Positions 44,499-53,071 of a DNA stretch of 64,000 nt are shown here, one piece after another; within the stretch, counting starts at the first letter, position 1, and each line of letters starts with the position of its first letter. Origin of the DNA: [Pseudopropionibacterium] massiliense (GTDB lineage: Bacteria > Actinomycetota > Actinomycetes > Propionibacteriales > Propionibacteriaceae); NCBI RefSeq assembly GCF_900607225.1, contig NZ_LR027842.1, forward strand, positions 3,268,081 through 3,332,080. The letters run 5' to 3'. The notes under the pieces are model-generated. The model searched no databases and had not been told where the DNA came from. It worked only from the letters and a program-made list of their open reading frames with translations. Position numbers and translations under genes: made by a program.

Positions 44499-45767
44499 AT
44501 GGCTGGATCGGACCACACCCCCCTCGTCGAGGGCCCCGCGGAGGAAAACGCCGCGGCCTGGCATCGGCGCGTGACCGCAGCCCATGAGCTGGCGGGCAGG
44601 CTGGCCGTGGTCCACGCCGATCTGGTCGCCCTGGCCGAGGAGCTGCTCTCGTCCAACACCTGGGCGGGGGACGGGATCCGCTCCATCGAACACTGGTTGC
44701 AGGTCTTCGTCGGCCTCTCCCCCGCGAACGCGGCAGCGGTGGCGCGGGTGGCGCAACGATCCAGCGAGCTTCCCGAGGTGGTCGAGGCGCTGGGCGCCGG
44801 GCGGCTCGGACTGGACCAGGCCGCTGTGGTCGCCCAGCACGCGCCCGAGTCGTACTCGGCCAGCATCACCGAGTTCGCGGAGAAGGCGACGGTCACGCAG
44901 CTGCGACGCACCCTGTCGCGCTACCACCACCCGGACGTCGAGACGCCCTCCCCGGAGCCGCACGCAACCGCCCGGGCCGACGCGTCACAGCTGTCCATGA
45001 CCACCAACTCCCGCACCGGGCGTTTCGAGCTGCGCCTCAGCGCCCCGGCCGTCGACGGCGCCCTGGTGGAAACCGCCATCCGCGAGGCCAAGGACGCCCT
45101 GTTCACCAGCGGCAACACCGAGGCCACCCTCGCCGACGGGTTGTTCGAGATGGCGAACCGCTCCCTCAGGGCGATCATCTCGGGCAGCCGCAAGGAGCAC
45201 TACCGCGTCCACCTGCACCTCGACACCACCGGCGAGGGCTGGCTCACGAAGAAGGGCGCCCTGCCGCACCACCTCTTGGCCGAGTTCACCTGCGACGGCG
45301 TCCTCATCCCGGTCTGGGAAACCGATTCCCTGCCGGTCAGCGTGGGCCGTTCGCAAAGGATCGTGCCGCTTCGGACCCGCCGCCTGGTGGAGGACCGCGA
45401 CCGCGGCTGCCGCTACCCCGGCTGCCCCGTCACCGGGTTCCTCGAGAACCACCACATTCAGCACTGGAGCAACGGCGGCGCCACGAACCGCGAAACGGTG
45501 GTCTCGCTCTGCCCCACCCATCACCGGCAACACCACCAGGGCCGCTACACGATCACCGGCAACCCCGACATCCCCGGCGGCCTGACGTTCACCAACCAGC
45601 ACGGCCAGCGCATCGGAGGCGACCCGGAAGCCTCGGCCAAGGCCGCCGCCATCAGCGGCATCCGGGGTCGGAACCCCCGCAAGCCGATCCCCTACAAGGG
45701 CCCCACCGGGGAAACCCTCCACACCCGATCGATCCGCTTCACCCGCAACCCACCCCAACGCGAGTGA
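44499..45767 (+). CDS. DUF222-HNH endonuclease domain protein
   Basis: 422 residues from ATG 44499 (MAGSDHTPL), or five codons earlier at 44484. The N-terminal DUF222 region (ELAGRLAVVHADLVALAEELL, LGLSPANAAAVARVAQRSSELPEVVEALGAGRLGLDQAAVVA) is followed by the HNH site: RTRRLVEDRDRGCRYPGCPVTG, NHHIQHWSNGGATNRETVVSLCPTHHRQHHQG. These proteins are multi-copy in actinobacteria. Function is uncertain, with ties to mobile elements and interbacterial or phage conflict. The upstream -60 region is A/T rich and likely recently acquired. Confidence 0.9.
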   Translation: MAGSDHTPLVEGPAEENAAAWHRRVTAAHELAGRLAVVHADLVALAEELLSSNTWAGDGIRSIEHWLQVFVGLSPANAAAVARVAQRSSELPEVVEALGAGRLGLDQAAVVAQHAPESYSASITEFAEKATVTQLRRTLSRYHHPDVETPSPEPHATARADASQLSMTTNSRTGRFELRLSAPAVDGALVETAIREAKDALFTSGNTEATLADGLFEMANRSLRAIISGSRKEHYRVHLHLDTTGEGWLTKKGALPHHLLAEFTCDGVLIPVWETDSLPVSVGRSQRIVPLRTRRLVEDRDRGCRYPGCPVTGFLENHHIQHWSNGGATNRETVVSLCPTHHRQHHQGRYTITGNPDIPGGLTFTNQHGQRIGGDPEASAKAAAISGIRGRNPRKPIPYKGPTGETLHTRSIRFTRNPPQRE

Positions 45768-46004
45768 CATCGATAGCAATTCAATGCGGAAGCCGCCCAG
45801 CGCGGCACAACGTTGCTCCGGGCTCCCCGCAGCGACGCCTTTTCACCGAGATCCAGTGCCCCGATAGGCCAGTGCACCACGTTGCGCGGAATGGACAAAT
45901 ACGCGAGAGACAGCTGGTCGGATGTCTACCACTACGAAACCGGCTCAATGGTGCGCATCCTCAGGATCAGCTTCTCAAGCCGTTAGCTTCAAAACCTGAG
46001 ATGT
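45768..46004. other. Intergenic region, nothing recognised
   Basis: 237 bases between convergent genes. There is no clear terminator hairpin with T-run, no RNA gene and no plausible ORF. Confidence 0.45.
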
Positions 46005-47520
46005 TCATTGGATTGGGGATTTTCCGCCACCCATGTCCTCAATGGCGTCCGCAAGCAGCGCACAAGACTTTTCAATTCGGTTTTTCATAGATTCCATCGA
46101 TTTTCCGACAGGACCCTGAGATTTTCTCACCCATTCGACGGGAGATCGCAGCCACTTGAAACGTTCCCCTGCTTCCGCGCGCATGTAATCCTGAAGTACC
46201 AGAGCGCATCGCGCCTGTTCGGGGGACACACGCCCCAAGTCCCTCTCCTTCCATTCCTTCAATTCAGTCCACCAGCTTGCATCCCAAAGTCCTTCTTTCC
46301 CATGCATTCCCGGCATCGCGGCAATGAGAGATACCGCCACATGCCATATCACAAAGGCCAGACACAGGACCCCCAGAAACAAGAATTTATGATCGTCGAA
46401 CAAAATGATCAAACAAGATATGAACCCACCGAGAAGAAACGTTCCAGCGCGAAGCCCGTTACCGAAAACGAGGAGCTCCCATGAAGGAGCTCGCGCTCCC
46501 TCAACAAAACACTTAAGACACCTGTCAACATGGAGGCTTATTCATAGCCGTCCTCAAGTGTTGTCTGACTAGGGGTTTCGCTGGCCGAGGTGTTGCCCGT
46601 GAATAAACCTCATGGTATCTTTTATCCGTGAAAACCGATATAAATTCGGAAAAGACCACGAGGGCGATCGGAATCATTGCTAGCCGCCAGAAAAGCATTT
46701 CTTCAAGCTGATTATCGCTATATCCCACCGACATCCACAGGAATGCTCTAAAAACAACTATAGCCAGCAACACCCGCGCTACCGGAAGCCATCTAATAAT
46801 CCACACGCAATGAGGATGTATTCCCGCCATTGGAACTACATGTTTGCCGACGCCGCAATCAAGTTCTAGACTCCTTTTGAGCTCGGCCTCCAGCAGCACT
46901 AGACGCCACTTTCTTCGCTCCATTCCCTTGAGGCCGAGACGGAGCACATAAACTTTAGGGATCAGCGCTTTATTAATCCACCCACACCCCAGGATACCTA
47001 CCCCCAAGGCGCCAAAAATTATCAGATCAGGGGCTTCCTCGCGCGCCGAATCTCTCGACAGGAAGACTGCCATAAGTATTTTTGCAGAAGTCAGTATCAG
47101 CGTTCTCCACAAATAAACAGCAACGAAAAATGCGCAGTATTCGACCGCCTCGTCAGCCAGATCAACTCTGGACACCCCCAAGGCGTGTCCATGCGCAGAA
47201 TTATCATTTTCTACATTCGGACTGTTCCCGCTGGCGACAAAAACCCCTATAGCAGCAGCAGCTAGAAAGGTCAACACCAGAAGTATATCACTGAAATTGG
47301 CCCAAGGTGTTTCACGAACTCCACACAGTATTTGAGGCAAAAGCAGCTTGCTAAAATCACTATCTAAGCGACACTCTCCATCGACTAGACCAAACCCTCT
47401 GAAATAGAGTTCAAAGAGAACTACAGAAATCCCAAATGCAAGGGCGCTATAACCACCAAAGTTGCCCCTGAATCCTCGATACCGCAAATACTTGTTTGAG
47501 GAATTCACCGCAACATTCAC
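46005..47520 (-). pseudogene. Membrane protein gene split by MITE copy 2
   Basis: ATG 47520 (MNVAVNSSNKYLRYRG, behind GGGAGGTGA) opens a protein with about eight hydrophobic segments. The written frame enters the 79-bp element at 46611 and stops 31 residues after RYH. Deleting the element and one copy of the ATG duplication (82 bases) restores one frame. It runs ...KRYHVDRCLKCFVEGARAPSWELLV..., then GTFLLGGFISCLIILFDDHKFLFLG, and ends MESMKNRIEKSCALLADAIEDMGGGKSPIQ at 46005. The intact protein would be 477 residues. Lower GC than the neighbours suggests transfer. Function unknown. Confidence 0.8.
46533..46611. mobile_element. 79-bp MITE-like element, copy 2
   Basis: Terminal inverted repeats GAGGCTTATTCA and TGAATAAACCTC (one mismatch) are flanked by ATG on both sides (46530-46532 and 46612-46614), a 3-bp target duplication. 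It is the same length as copy 1, in opposite orientation, with shared internal blocks AGCGAAACCCCTAG and CTTGAGGA.GGCTATGAATAAGCCTC when reverse-complemented. The 3-bp duplication and GAG ends would fit a subgroup of IS5-like elements, but that is a guess. Confidence 0.88.
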
Positions 47521-47609
47521 CTCCCGTCAGGCGAACAGTCATATCTCATGAAGTGTGGCGGACTACGCTGTCCCGGTGCGCCCCTGCCGGTTGACAGGGG
47601 CGCGCGACC

Positions 47610-48188
47610 TCAGCAGTTGTGGCCCGGGAGGTTCAGCCAGGTGATGCCCCGCTTCTTCCTGCCCGTCTCGCCCACCCGTTTGACGGTTTTCAGCTGCGGG
47701 TAGCGGGCCCGGATGGTGGTCTCGATGCGCTGGTGGAGGGTCTGGCCGGCGGCGGGGCAGTCCTGGCATGCCCCGCCGAAGTCGACCTCCACCGTCTCGG
47801 CGTCGTTGTCGGCCACCTGGATCTGACCGCCGTGGCTGGCGATGTAGGCCGCCAGCTGGTGCTCCACGACGTCACGGGAGATGTACCGCAGCAGGTCGGC
47901 CGAGCCGGGCTCGACATCCCAGCCCTCCTCCTCGGCCAGGGAGGAGACGATGGCGTCGCGCACCTTGGATCCGACCCTGCTCCACGCCTGGTCGGAGGCC
48001 AGCCACGTCCACACGCCGTCGGCCTCCACCATGGCCCGGGAGATCACCCCGTACTCCAGCATCGACCCGAAGCTGCCGGGCGCGCCGCGCACCTCCCCGA
48101 CGGGCACGCCGCCGGTGGGCACCACCCACCGGACGGCCTGCGGATCGCCGGGAACGGCCTCGGGATGGATCGGAAGCGGCCTCGTCAC
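47610..48188 (-). CDS. NifU-like protein of the feo operon (with CxxC)
   Basis: 192 residues, GTG 48188 overlapping the feoB stop (GTGA). An N-terminal domain (VPGDPQAVRWVVP, FGSMLEYGVISRAMVEADGVWTWLAS) resembles the Nfu N-terminal scaffold. The middle is helical (DLLRYISRDVVEHQLAAYI). The C-terminal NifU domain has VDFGGACQDCPAAGQTLHQRIETTIRARYPQLK, with the CxxC that binds an Fe-S cluster. In the feo context it may sense iron through a labile cluster, a FeoC-like job, or deliver clusters. It has a full-length paralogue at 50441. Confidence 0.82.
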   Translation of the reverse strand: MTRPLPIHPEAVPGDPQAVRWVVPTGGVPVGEVRGAPGSFGSMLEYGVISRAMVEADGVWTWLASDQAWSRVGSKVRDAIVSSLAEEEGWDVEPGSADLLRYISRDVVEHQLAAYIASHGGQIQVADNDAETVEVDFGGACQDCPAAGQTLHQRIETTIRARYPQLKTVKRVGETGRKKRGITWLNLPGHNC

Positions 48189-50122
48189 GTGAACGCCCCC
48201 ACGATGAGTTTCGCCGCGAACGCCGCCACCCACGCGAGCCCGCCCATGTAGACGAACGCGATGATCGACCACCGCCACGTCCCCGTCTCGCGTTTCATCA
48301 CGCCCAGGGTGGAGGCGCACTGCAACGCGTAGACGAAGAACACCAGCAGCGCCGCGATCGTGCTCGGCGTGAACACCGGCTCACCGGCGTGCGGGCCGTC
48401 GCTGTGGGTCATCTGTTCCAGGGACTCGCCCGGATCATCCGGGTCCTCCGCGGCCGCGACCTGACCCAGCGTCGAGACGACGGTCTCGCGGGCAGCCAGG
48501 GAGCTGATCACACCGATGTTGATGCGCCAGTCGAAACCGAGCGGGTCGAAGACCGGCGAGACCGCGCGGCCGATGGCCGCGGCGTAGGAGTTGTCGAGGG
48601 TGTAGGCCGTCACGGCCGCCTCGTCGCCGACGTCCACGCCGGCGGCGGTCATGGCGTCCTCGCTCGGGCTGGGGAAGTTCAGCAGCGCCCACAGCACGAT
48701 GGTGACCACCATGATGATCCCCGCGACCTTCCGCAGGAACGCCTTGCAGGCATCCCACACGGCGATGATGACGGAGCGGGCGCTGGGCATCCGGTAGGAG
48801 GGCATCTCCATGTAGAACGGCAGCTGCGTGGCACCGCGTCCGACGATGCGCTTGAACACCCACGCGGCGATCATCGCGGAGACCGCGCCGAGCAGGTACA
48901 GGCCGAACATGATGGTGCCCTGGGCCTGGAACGGACCCCAGAACAGGTCGCCGGGAACCATGATCCCGATCATGAGGGTGTACACGGGCAGGCGCGCGGA
49001 ACACGTCATCAGCGGCGCACCCATCATGGTGGCGATCCGGTCCTTGGCCGACGGCAGGGTCCGGGTGGCCATGATCCCCGGGATCGCGCACGCCACCGAG
49101 CTCAGCAGGGCGACGAACGCGCGCCCCTCCAGACCGGCCATCCCCATCACGCGGTCCATCAGGAACGCGGCCCGCGCGAGATACCCGCTGCCCTCCAGCA
49201 GCGCGATCATGAGGAACAGCAGCGTGATCTGCGGCACGAACGCCACCACCGCGCCGACACCGGCGAAGATGCCGTCGCCGACCAGCGAGGCGAGCCAGTC
49301 GATCGGGATCATGTCCTTGGCGATCCCGCCCATCCACACGAAGAAACCCTCGAAGGCGTCGTTGATGGGAGCCGCGACGGTGAAGATGATCTGGAAGAAC
49401 ACGTACATCGTCGCGAAGAAGACCAGCGTCCCCCACAGCGGGTGCAGCAGCACCCTGTCGATGCGGCGGGTGCGTTCGTCGATGTCCGGGGCGCGGTAGT
49501 TGGCGCTCTCCAGCACCGAATCGGCCCAGGCCGCGACCTCCTCGTGGCTGGTGGGTGGGGGCACGACCGGCGCAGGCCACGAGTCGACCTCGGTGAAAGC
49601 CTTGGACAGCACCTCGACGCCGCGCTTGTCGCCGGAGACGACGGGGATCACCCGCACCCCGACGGCCCGCGACAGGGCGTCGACATCGACGGAACCGCCG
49701 CGCCGCGCCAGCTCGTCGGTGAAGGTCAGCACCGCGATGGTGGGGCGTTCGCGCTGCTGCACCTGGGCCAGCATCCCGAGGCCGCGGCGCAGCTGCGTGG
49801 CATCCATGAGCACGATGTGCCCGGAGATCGGGGAGTGCACGGATTCACCCGCGTCCAGGACCTCCGTGACCACCTCCTCGTCAGGACTGATGGGGTCGAG
49901 GGAATACGTGCCGGGCAGATCCTCGATGATCGCCTCGACGTCACCGAGCTTGTGGACGCCCTCGTAGCGGGAGACGGTAACCCCCGGGTAGTTGCCGGTC
50001 TTTGCGCGCAGCCCGGTCAGTGCGTTGAACAGCGTCGTCTTGCCACAGTTCGGGCTGCCCACCAGCACGAAACGACGCAGACCCGTTGCGACCGGTGCGG
50101 AATGTTCGTCGTGGCAGGTCAT
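48185..50122 (-). CDS. feoB: Ferrous iron transporter FeoB
   Basis: 645 residues from ATG 50122, overlapping the feoA stop (ATGA). The cytoplasmic G-domain has G1 GSPNCGKTT (22-30), the G2 region TGNYPGVTVS and G3 DLPG (68-71). At G4 it has TFTD (133-136) in place of the usual NxxD. About eight membrane helices follow, with the Gate motifs SSVACAIPGIMATRTL and MTCSARLPVYTLMIG, whose Cys residues line the Fe2+ path. It imports Fe2+ powered by GTP/ATP hydrolysis. The unusual G4 may alter nucleotide specificity. Confidence 0.96.
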   Translation of the reverse strand: MTCHDEHSAPVATGLRRFVLVGSPNCGKTTLFNALTGLRAKTGNYPGVTVSRYEGVHKLGDVEAIIEDLPGTYSLDPISPDEEVVTEVLDAGESVHSPISGHIVLMDATQLRRGLGMLAQVQQRERPTIAVLTFTDELARRGGSVDVDALSRAVGVRVIPVVSGDKRGVEVLSKAFTEVDSWPAPVVPPPTSHEEVAAWADSVLESANYRAPDIDERTRRIDRVLLHPLWGTLVFFATMYVFFQIIFTVAAPINDAFEGFFVWMGGIAKDMIPIDWLASLVGDGIFAGVGAVVAFVPQITLLFLMIALLEGSGYLARAAFLMDRVMGMAGLEGRAFVALLSSVACAIPGIMATRTLPSAKDRIATMMGAPLMTCSARLPVYTLMIGIMVPGDLFWGPFQAQGTIMFGLYLLGAVSAMIAAWVFKRIVGRGATQLPFYMEMPSYRMPSARSVIIAVWDACKAFLRKVAGIIMVVTIVLWALLNFPSPSEDAMTAAGVDVGDEAAVTAYTLDNSYAAAIGRAVSPVFDPLGFDWRINIGVISSLAARETVVSTLGQVAAAEDPDDPGESLEQMTHSDGPHAGEPVFTPSTIAALLVFFVYALQCASTLGVMKRETGTWRWSIIAFVYMGGLAWVAAFAAKLIVGAFT

Positions 50123-50364
50123 GACGCCACCAGCACTCTCGACGCCTCGGAATGGCGGAGCACGATCTCGGTGCCGCCGACGTTGAACATGAGGGGGTCG
50201 TGCAGCGGGGCGCGACGCTCCAGCCTGCACGTCAGCCCTGGGGCGAAACCGAGGTCGAAGAGCCGGCGGCTGATCACGTCGTCACTGTCGAACCCGGTGA
50301 TGCGCGCGCTCGCCCCGACCTTCAGGTCGGCGAGTGTCCTTGCGGTAGCAGGTGTCTCGTTCAT
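50119..50364 (-). CDS. feoA: Ferrous iron transport protein FeoA
   Basis: 81 residues. TLADLKVGASARITGFDSDDVISRRLFDLGFAPGLTCRLERRAPLHDPLMFNVGGTEIVLRHSEA is a standard FeoA SH3-like domain. It is the first gene of feoA-feoB-nifU-like, all overlapping by four bases. The transcript appears leaderless: on the minus strand TAAGTT is followed by seven bases and the ATG at 50364, and a DtxR-type box overlaps the hexamer. Confidence 0.93.
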   Translation of the reverse strand: MNETPATARTLADLKVGASARITGFDSDDVISRRLFDLGFAPGLTCRLERRAPLHDPLMFNVGGTEIVLRHSEASRVLVAS

Positions 50365-50374
50365 ACTCGCGAAC

Positions 50375-50393
50375 TTAGCAACGCCTTGCCTTA
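50375..50393 (-). promoter_or_regulatory. Probable DtxR/IdeR iron box over the feoA -10 element
   Basis: On the minus strand TAAGGCAAGGCGTTGCTAA agrees at about 13 of 19 positions with the TWAGGTTAGSCTAACCTWA consensus and overlaps TAAGTT, the likely -10 at 50372-50377. Fe2+-loaded regulator would block transcription of the operon. Confidence 0.55.
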
Positions 50394-50440
50394 CAAGATT
50401 TACGAGGGTTGGTGTCGCGAACCTTAACTTTCAGCCGGGT

Positions 50441-51016
50441 TCACCCGTCCGTCCAGAGTGCCCTGCGCGGAGCATTGGCCAGGCCGACCTGACCGCTCTC
50501 CGGACCGCCCACCCGCGAGACCTCCCGCAGGATCGGGTAGCGGGCCCGGATCGCCACCTCGATCCTGAGCTGGAGCTCGTCGCTGGCGGCGGGGCCACGG
50601 GCGTCGACCCTGCCGAGGTCGAGCAACAGCCAGTGGGCGTCGTTCTCGATCACCTCGACGGTGGTGTCGGCAGCCTCGATGAAATCGGCCAGGTCGTTGT
50701 CGATCACGTCGTTCGCGATCAGGCGCAGCAGATCGGCGGAGTCGTCGCGGATCTGCCAGCCGTCCAGTTCCAGCGATTCACCGATGGCCTCGCGCACCTC
50801 GTCGGTGCGGTCGGCCCAGGTGTTCCCGGGGGCCAGCCAGGTCCAGATCCCCTCGGTCTCCAGCAGGGCCAGCGACACCACGCGGTCCTCCAGCAGCGCG
50901 CCGAGGGGGCCCGGTGCGGCCGCCACCTCGCCGACGACGTCCTGGCTGCCCGTGCGAACCACCCAGTGCAGGGCCAGCGGGTCACCCGGCACTTCCCGGG
51001 GATCGATCTCGGTCAT
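50441..51016 (-). CDS. NifU-like paralogue lacking the Fe-S cysteines
   Basis: 191 residues, ATG 51016. It aligns along its whole length with the protein at 47610-48188: VPGDPLALHWVV, LGALLEDRVVSLALLETEGIWTWLA, SADLLRLIANDVIDNDLADFI, LQLRIEVAIRARYPILREVSRVGG. Where that protein has GGACQDCPAAGQT, this one has GRVDARGPAASDE, so both cluster ligands are gone. It ends 76 bases before the feoA start and shares its promoter region with the divergent dehydrogenase gene. A non-cluster regulatory or scaffold partner is inferred. Confidence 0.75.
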   Translation of the reverse strand: MTEIDPREVPGDPLALHWVVRTGSQDVVGEVAAAPGPLGALLEDRVVSLALLETEGIWTWLAPGNTWADRTDEVREAIGESLELDGWQIRDDSADLLRLIANDVIDNDLADFIEAADTTVEVIENDAHWLLLDLGRVDARGPAASDELQLRIEVAIRARYPILREVSRVGGPESGQVGLANAPRRALWTDG

Positions 51017-51046
51017 GTATCGAGCCTAGCCCTAGACTCGATACAT
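51015..51046. promoter_or_regulatory. Symmetric divergent leaderless promoter
   Basis: ATGTATCGAG and CTCGATACAT are perfect 10-bp arms separated by 12 bases (51025-51036). Each arm contains the start codon of one of the two divergent genes. On each strand the order is TAG(A/G)CT, CGATAC, ATG, a TANNNT -10 six bases before the start. Only 28 bases separate the two ATGs, so both mRNAs should be leaderless. Confidence 0.6.
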
Positions 51047-51977
51047 GATCGTGACTCTTCCGGACCAACAGCTCCTCGAAGCTCTCACCTCACACACCCC
51101 CGCGGACCGGCTCGGCGTCGAGCTGCGCATCTGGGACTGGAACTCCCCCATCCGCGACGTGCTCGGCGACGAGGCCGACGACGTGGTGGCCACCGTCCTG
51201 CCGTACTTCCGTCCCGCCCCGGAGTGGAGGTCGCTGGCGGACCTGCCGAGGCTGCGTCTGCTGCAGGCGCAGTCGGCGGGCTACGACAACCTCCTCCACA
51301 TCACCCCCGACGGCGTCGCCCTGGCCCACGCCCGCGGGGTGCACGAGGCCTCCACCTCGGAGCTGGCCGTCGGTTTGATGCTCGCGGCGCAGCGGGAACT
51401 GCCGCGCTGGGCACGCGAACGCCGCTGGCAGGCCGCATCCACCCGGGCGCTCGCGGACTCGCGGGTGCTGATCGTCGGGACGGGGGCCATCGGCGAGGCC
51501 ATCCGGTCGCGGCTGGCTCCCTTCGAGACCGAGATCACGCGGGTCGCCACCACCGCCCGCGACGACGAACACGGCCACGTCCACGGCATCGACGAGCTGC
51601 CCGAGCTGCTGCCGAACACCGACATCCTGGTGCTGATCGTGCCGCTCACCGAGGACACCCGCGGCCTGATCGGCGCGAAGGAGCTGGCGCTGCTGCCCGA
51701 CGACGCCCTGGTGGTGAACGTGGCGCGCGGCCCCGTCGTCGACACCGACGCCATCACCGCCGAGGTGGTCGCGGGACGGCTGCGGATGGCCTCCGACGTG
51801 TTCGACCCGGAGCCCTTCCCCGACGACCATCCGCTGTGGCAGGCCGACGGGGCCTTCATCAGCCCCCACATCGGCGGCAACACCACCGCCATGCTGCCCC
51901 GGATCGTCACCCTGCTGGCGGACCAGCTGCCTCGCCTGGCCGACGGGCGGGAACTCAAGTTCGTCGTGAAATCATGA
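51045..51977 (+). CDS. D-2-hydroxyacid dehydrogenase (NAD-binding)
   Basis: 310 residues. The nucleotide-binding GTGAIGEAI replaces the usual GxGxxG with the same spacing. Catalytic residues are visible: Arg in NVARGPVVDTDA, Glu in DVFDPEPFPDDHPLW and His in ISPHIGGNT. It belongs to the phosphoglycerate/hydroxypyruvate reductase-like family, reducing a 2-oxoacid. The substrate is not evident. The GNAT gene overlaps its stop by ATGA. Confidence 0.9.
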   Translation: MIVTLPDQQLLEALTSHTPADRLGVELRIWDWNSPIRDVLGDEADDVVATVLPYFRPAPEWRSLADLPRLRLLQAQSAGYDNLLHITPDGVALAHARGVHEASTSELAVGLMLAAQRELPRWARERRWQAASTRALADSRVLIVGTGAIGEAIRSRLAPFETEITRVATTARDDEHGHVHGIDELPELLPNTDILVLIVPLTEDTRGLIGAKELALLPDDALVVNVARGPVVDTDAITAEVVAGRLRMASDVFDPEPFPDDHPLWQADGAFISPHIGGNTTAMLPRIVTLLADQLPRLADGRELKFVVKS

Positions 51978-52669
51978 GCGACCCCCTCGTCGAGGCCTAT
52001 CCGCCTTTCGGATTGCGCATCACCCACGACGACATGACGCTGCGGGTGTTCCGCGACGCCGACATGCCCGAATACCTCGACCTGCTGAGCGCCCCGATCT
52101 TCGCCGAGGAGAACGTGGACTGGTTTTTCCCGTGGTGCGAGGCACCAGTTCCCGAGCGGCGCCGCAACGCCATCCAGGCACACTGGGGGTGGCGTTCCGG
52201 ATTCCGCCCGGAGTCCTGGACGCTGGCGTTCGGGGTCTACGTCAGTGGTGTGCTGGTCGGCTGCCAGGACCTCATCTCCGAGGAGTTCCCCAAACGCCGG
52301 GTGGTGTACTCGGGTTCCTGGCTGGCGCTGGAACACCAGGGCAGAGGCTGGGGCGCGCGGATGCGCAAACTGCTGCTGCACTTCGCCTTCGATCACCTGG
52401 GGGCGCAGCGGGCCGAGTCGGAGGCTGTGACAGGCAACGAATCGTCACTCGGGGTCTCCCGCAGCGCGGGCTACGAACCGAACGGCACCAGGGTCGAGAT
52501 CTTCGGGAAACGGGTGGTGGAGATGCATCGCGTCGTACTCACCCCCGACCGGTTCCGTCGCCTCGACGGCGAGGTCGTGGTGGAGGGATTCACCGACGAG
52601 CTGCGCGCCATGATGGGCGCGCAGCCGGAACCTACCTCGCAGGGCGCCGACTTCCGGCCTCCCACGTGA
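51974..52669 (+). CDS. GNAT-family acetyltransferase
   Basis: 231 residues. TLRVFRDADMPEYLDLL, VLVGCQDLISEEFPKRRVVYSGSWLALEHQGRGWGARMRKLLLHFAFDHLGAQRAESEAVTGNESSLGVSRSAGYEPNG includes the acetyl-CoA loop (QGRGWGARM) and the RAESEAV...N..S motif of RimJ/RimL-like enzymes that acetylate protein N-termini or small amines. It is co-transcribed with the dehydrogenase. Confidence 0.88.
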   Translation: MSDPLVEAYPPFGLRITHDDMTLRVFRDADMPEYLDLLSAPIFAEENVDWFFPWCEAPVPERRRNAIQAHWGWRSGFRPESWTLAFGVYVSGVLVGCQDLISEEFPKRRVVYSGSWLALEHQGRGWGARMRKLLLHFAFDHLGAQRAESEAVTGNESSLGVSRSAGYEPNGTRVEIFGKRVVEMHRVVLTPDRFRRLDGEVVVEGFTDELRAMMGAQPEPTSQGADFRPPT

Positions 52670-52714
52670 CGACCCGCCAGGCACGCTTATGGATGGACCT
52701 CCGAGAGCACTTTC

Positions 52715-52933
52715 TTAGGGAGCGGAGTCGCGGGTGATGTCAAGATCGACCCCACCGACATCGCGCCCGATCTCACGCAGCAGGGTTCCAAGCCGCACCT
52801 GACCCGGTTCGATCACGGCATCGTTCAGGATGGCCCGGATCTCCGCCTCGGTGCTGCGACCGTTGCGGGCGGCCCGCACCTTCAAGGCGCGATGAGTCGC
52901 GTCAGGCAGATTCCTGATGGTTACGACAGCCAC
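52715..52933 (-). CDS. FitA-like ribbon-helix-helix antitoxin (orphan)
   Basis: 72 residues, GTG 52933 behind AGGAGGGGAT. VVTIRNLPDATHRALKVRAARNGRSTEAEIRAIL is the FitA/VapB-type RHH domain, and RLGTLLREIGRDVGGVDLDITRDSAP is the C-terminal toxin-binding part. The PIN toxin that normally overlaps its 3' end is absent: only 45 bases remain before the convergent GNAT gene. It may have lost its toxin. Confidence 0.78.
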   Translation of the reverse strand: MAVVTIRNLPDATHRALKVRAARNGRSTEAEIRAILNDAVIEPGQVRLGTLLREIGRDVGGVDLDITRDSAP

Positions 52934-53071
52934 ATCCCCTCCTGATACCCATTCGCCGCAATGGTACGTGTGAGGCGTAAAGCTGGTTGAGCCGGCCTGC
53001 GCACGAATCGCGGGAGGGATGCGGATTTTGGTGGTTTTGCAGGAGAGCGGGTTCGACACGCCCGCCCCTTG

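Noticed and set aside
46008-46484. 158-residue + frame opposite the split membrane gene
   Set aside because: The minus strand has the continuous protein once the MITE is removed; the + frame has no domain or ribosome site.
47768-52669. 1633-residue + frame spanning feo and neighbours
   Set aside because: Lack of stops is due to high GC; it runs antisense to feoB and other clear genes. Only its last part is the GNAT gene.
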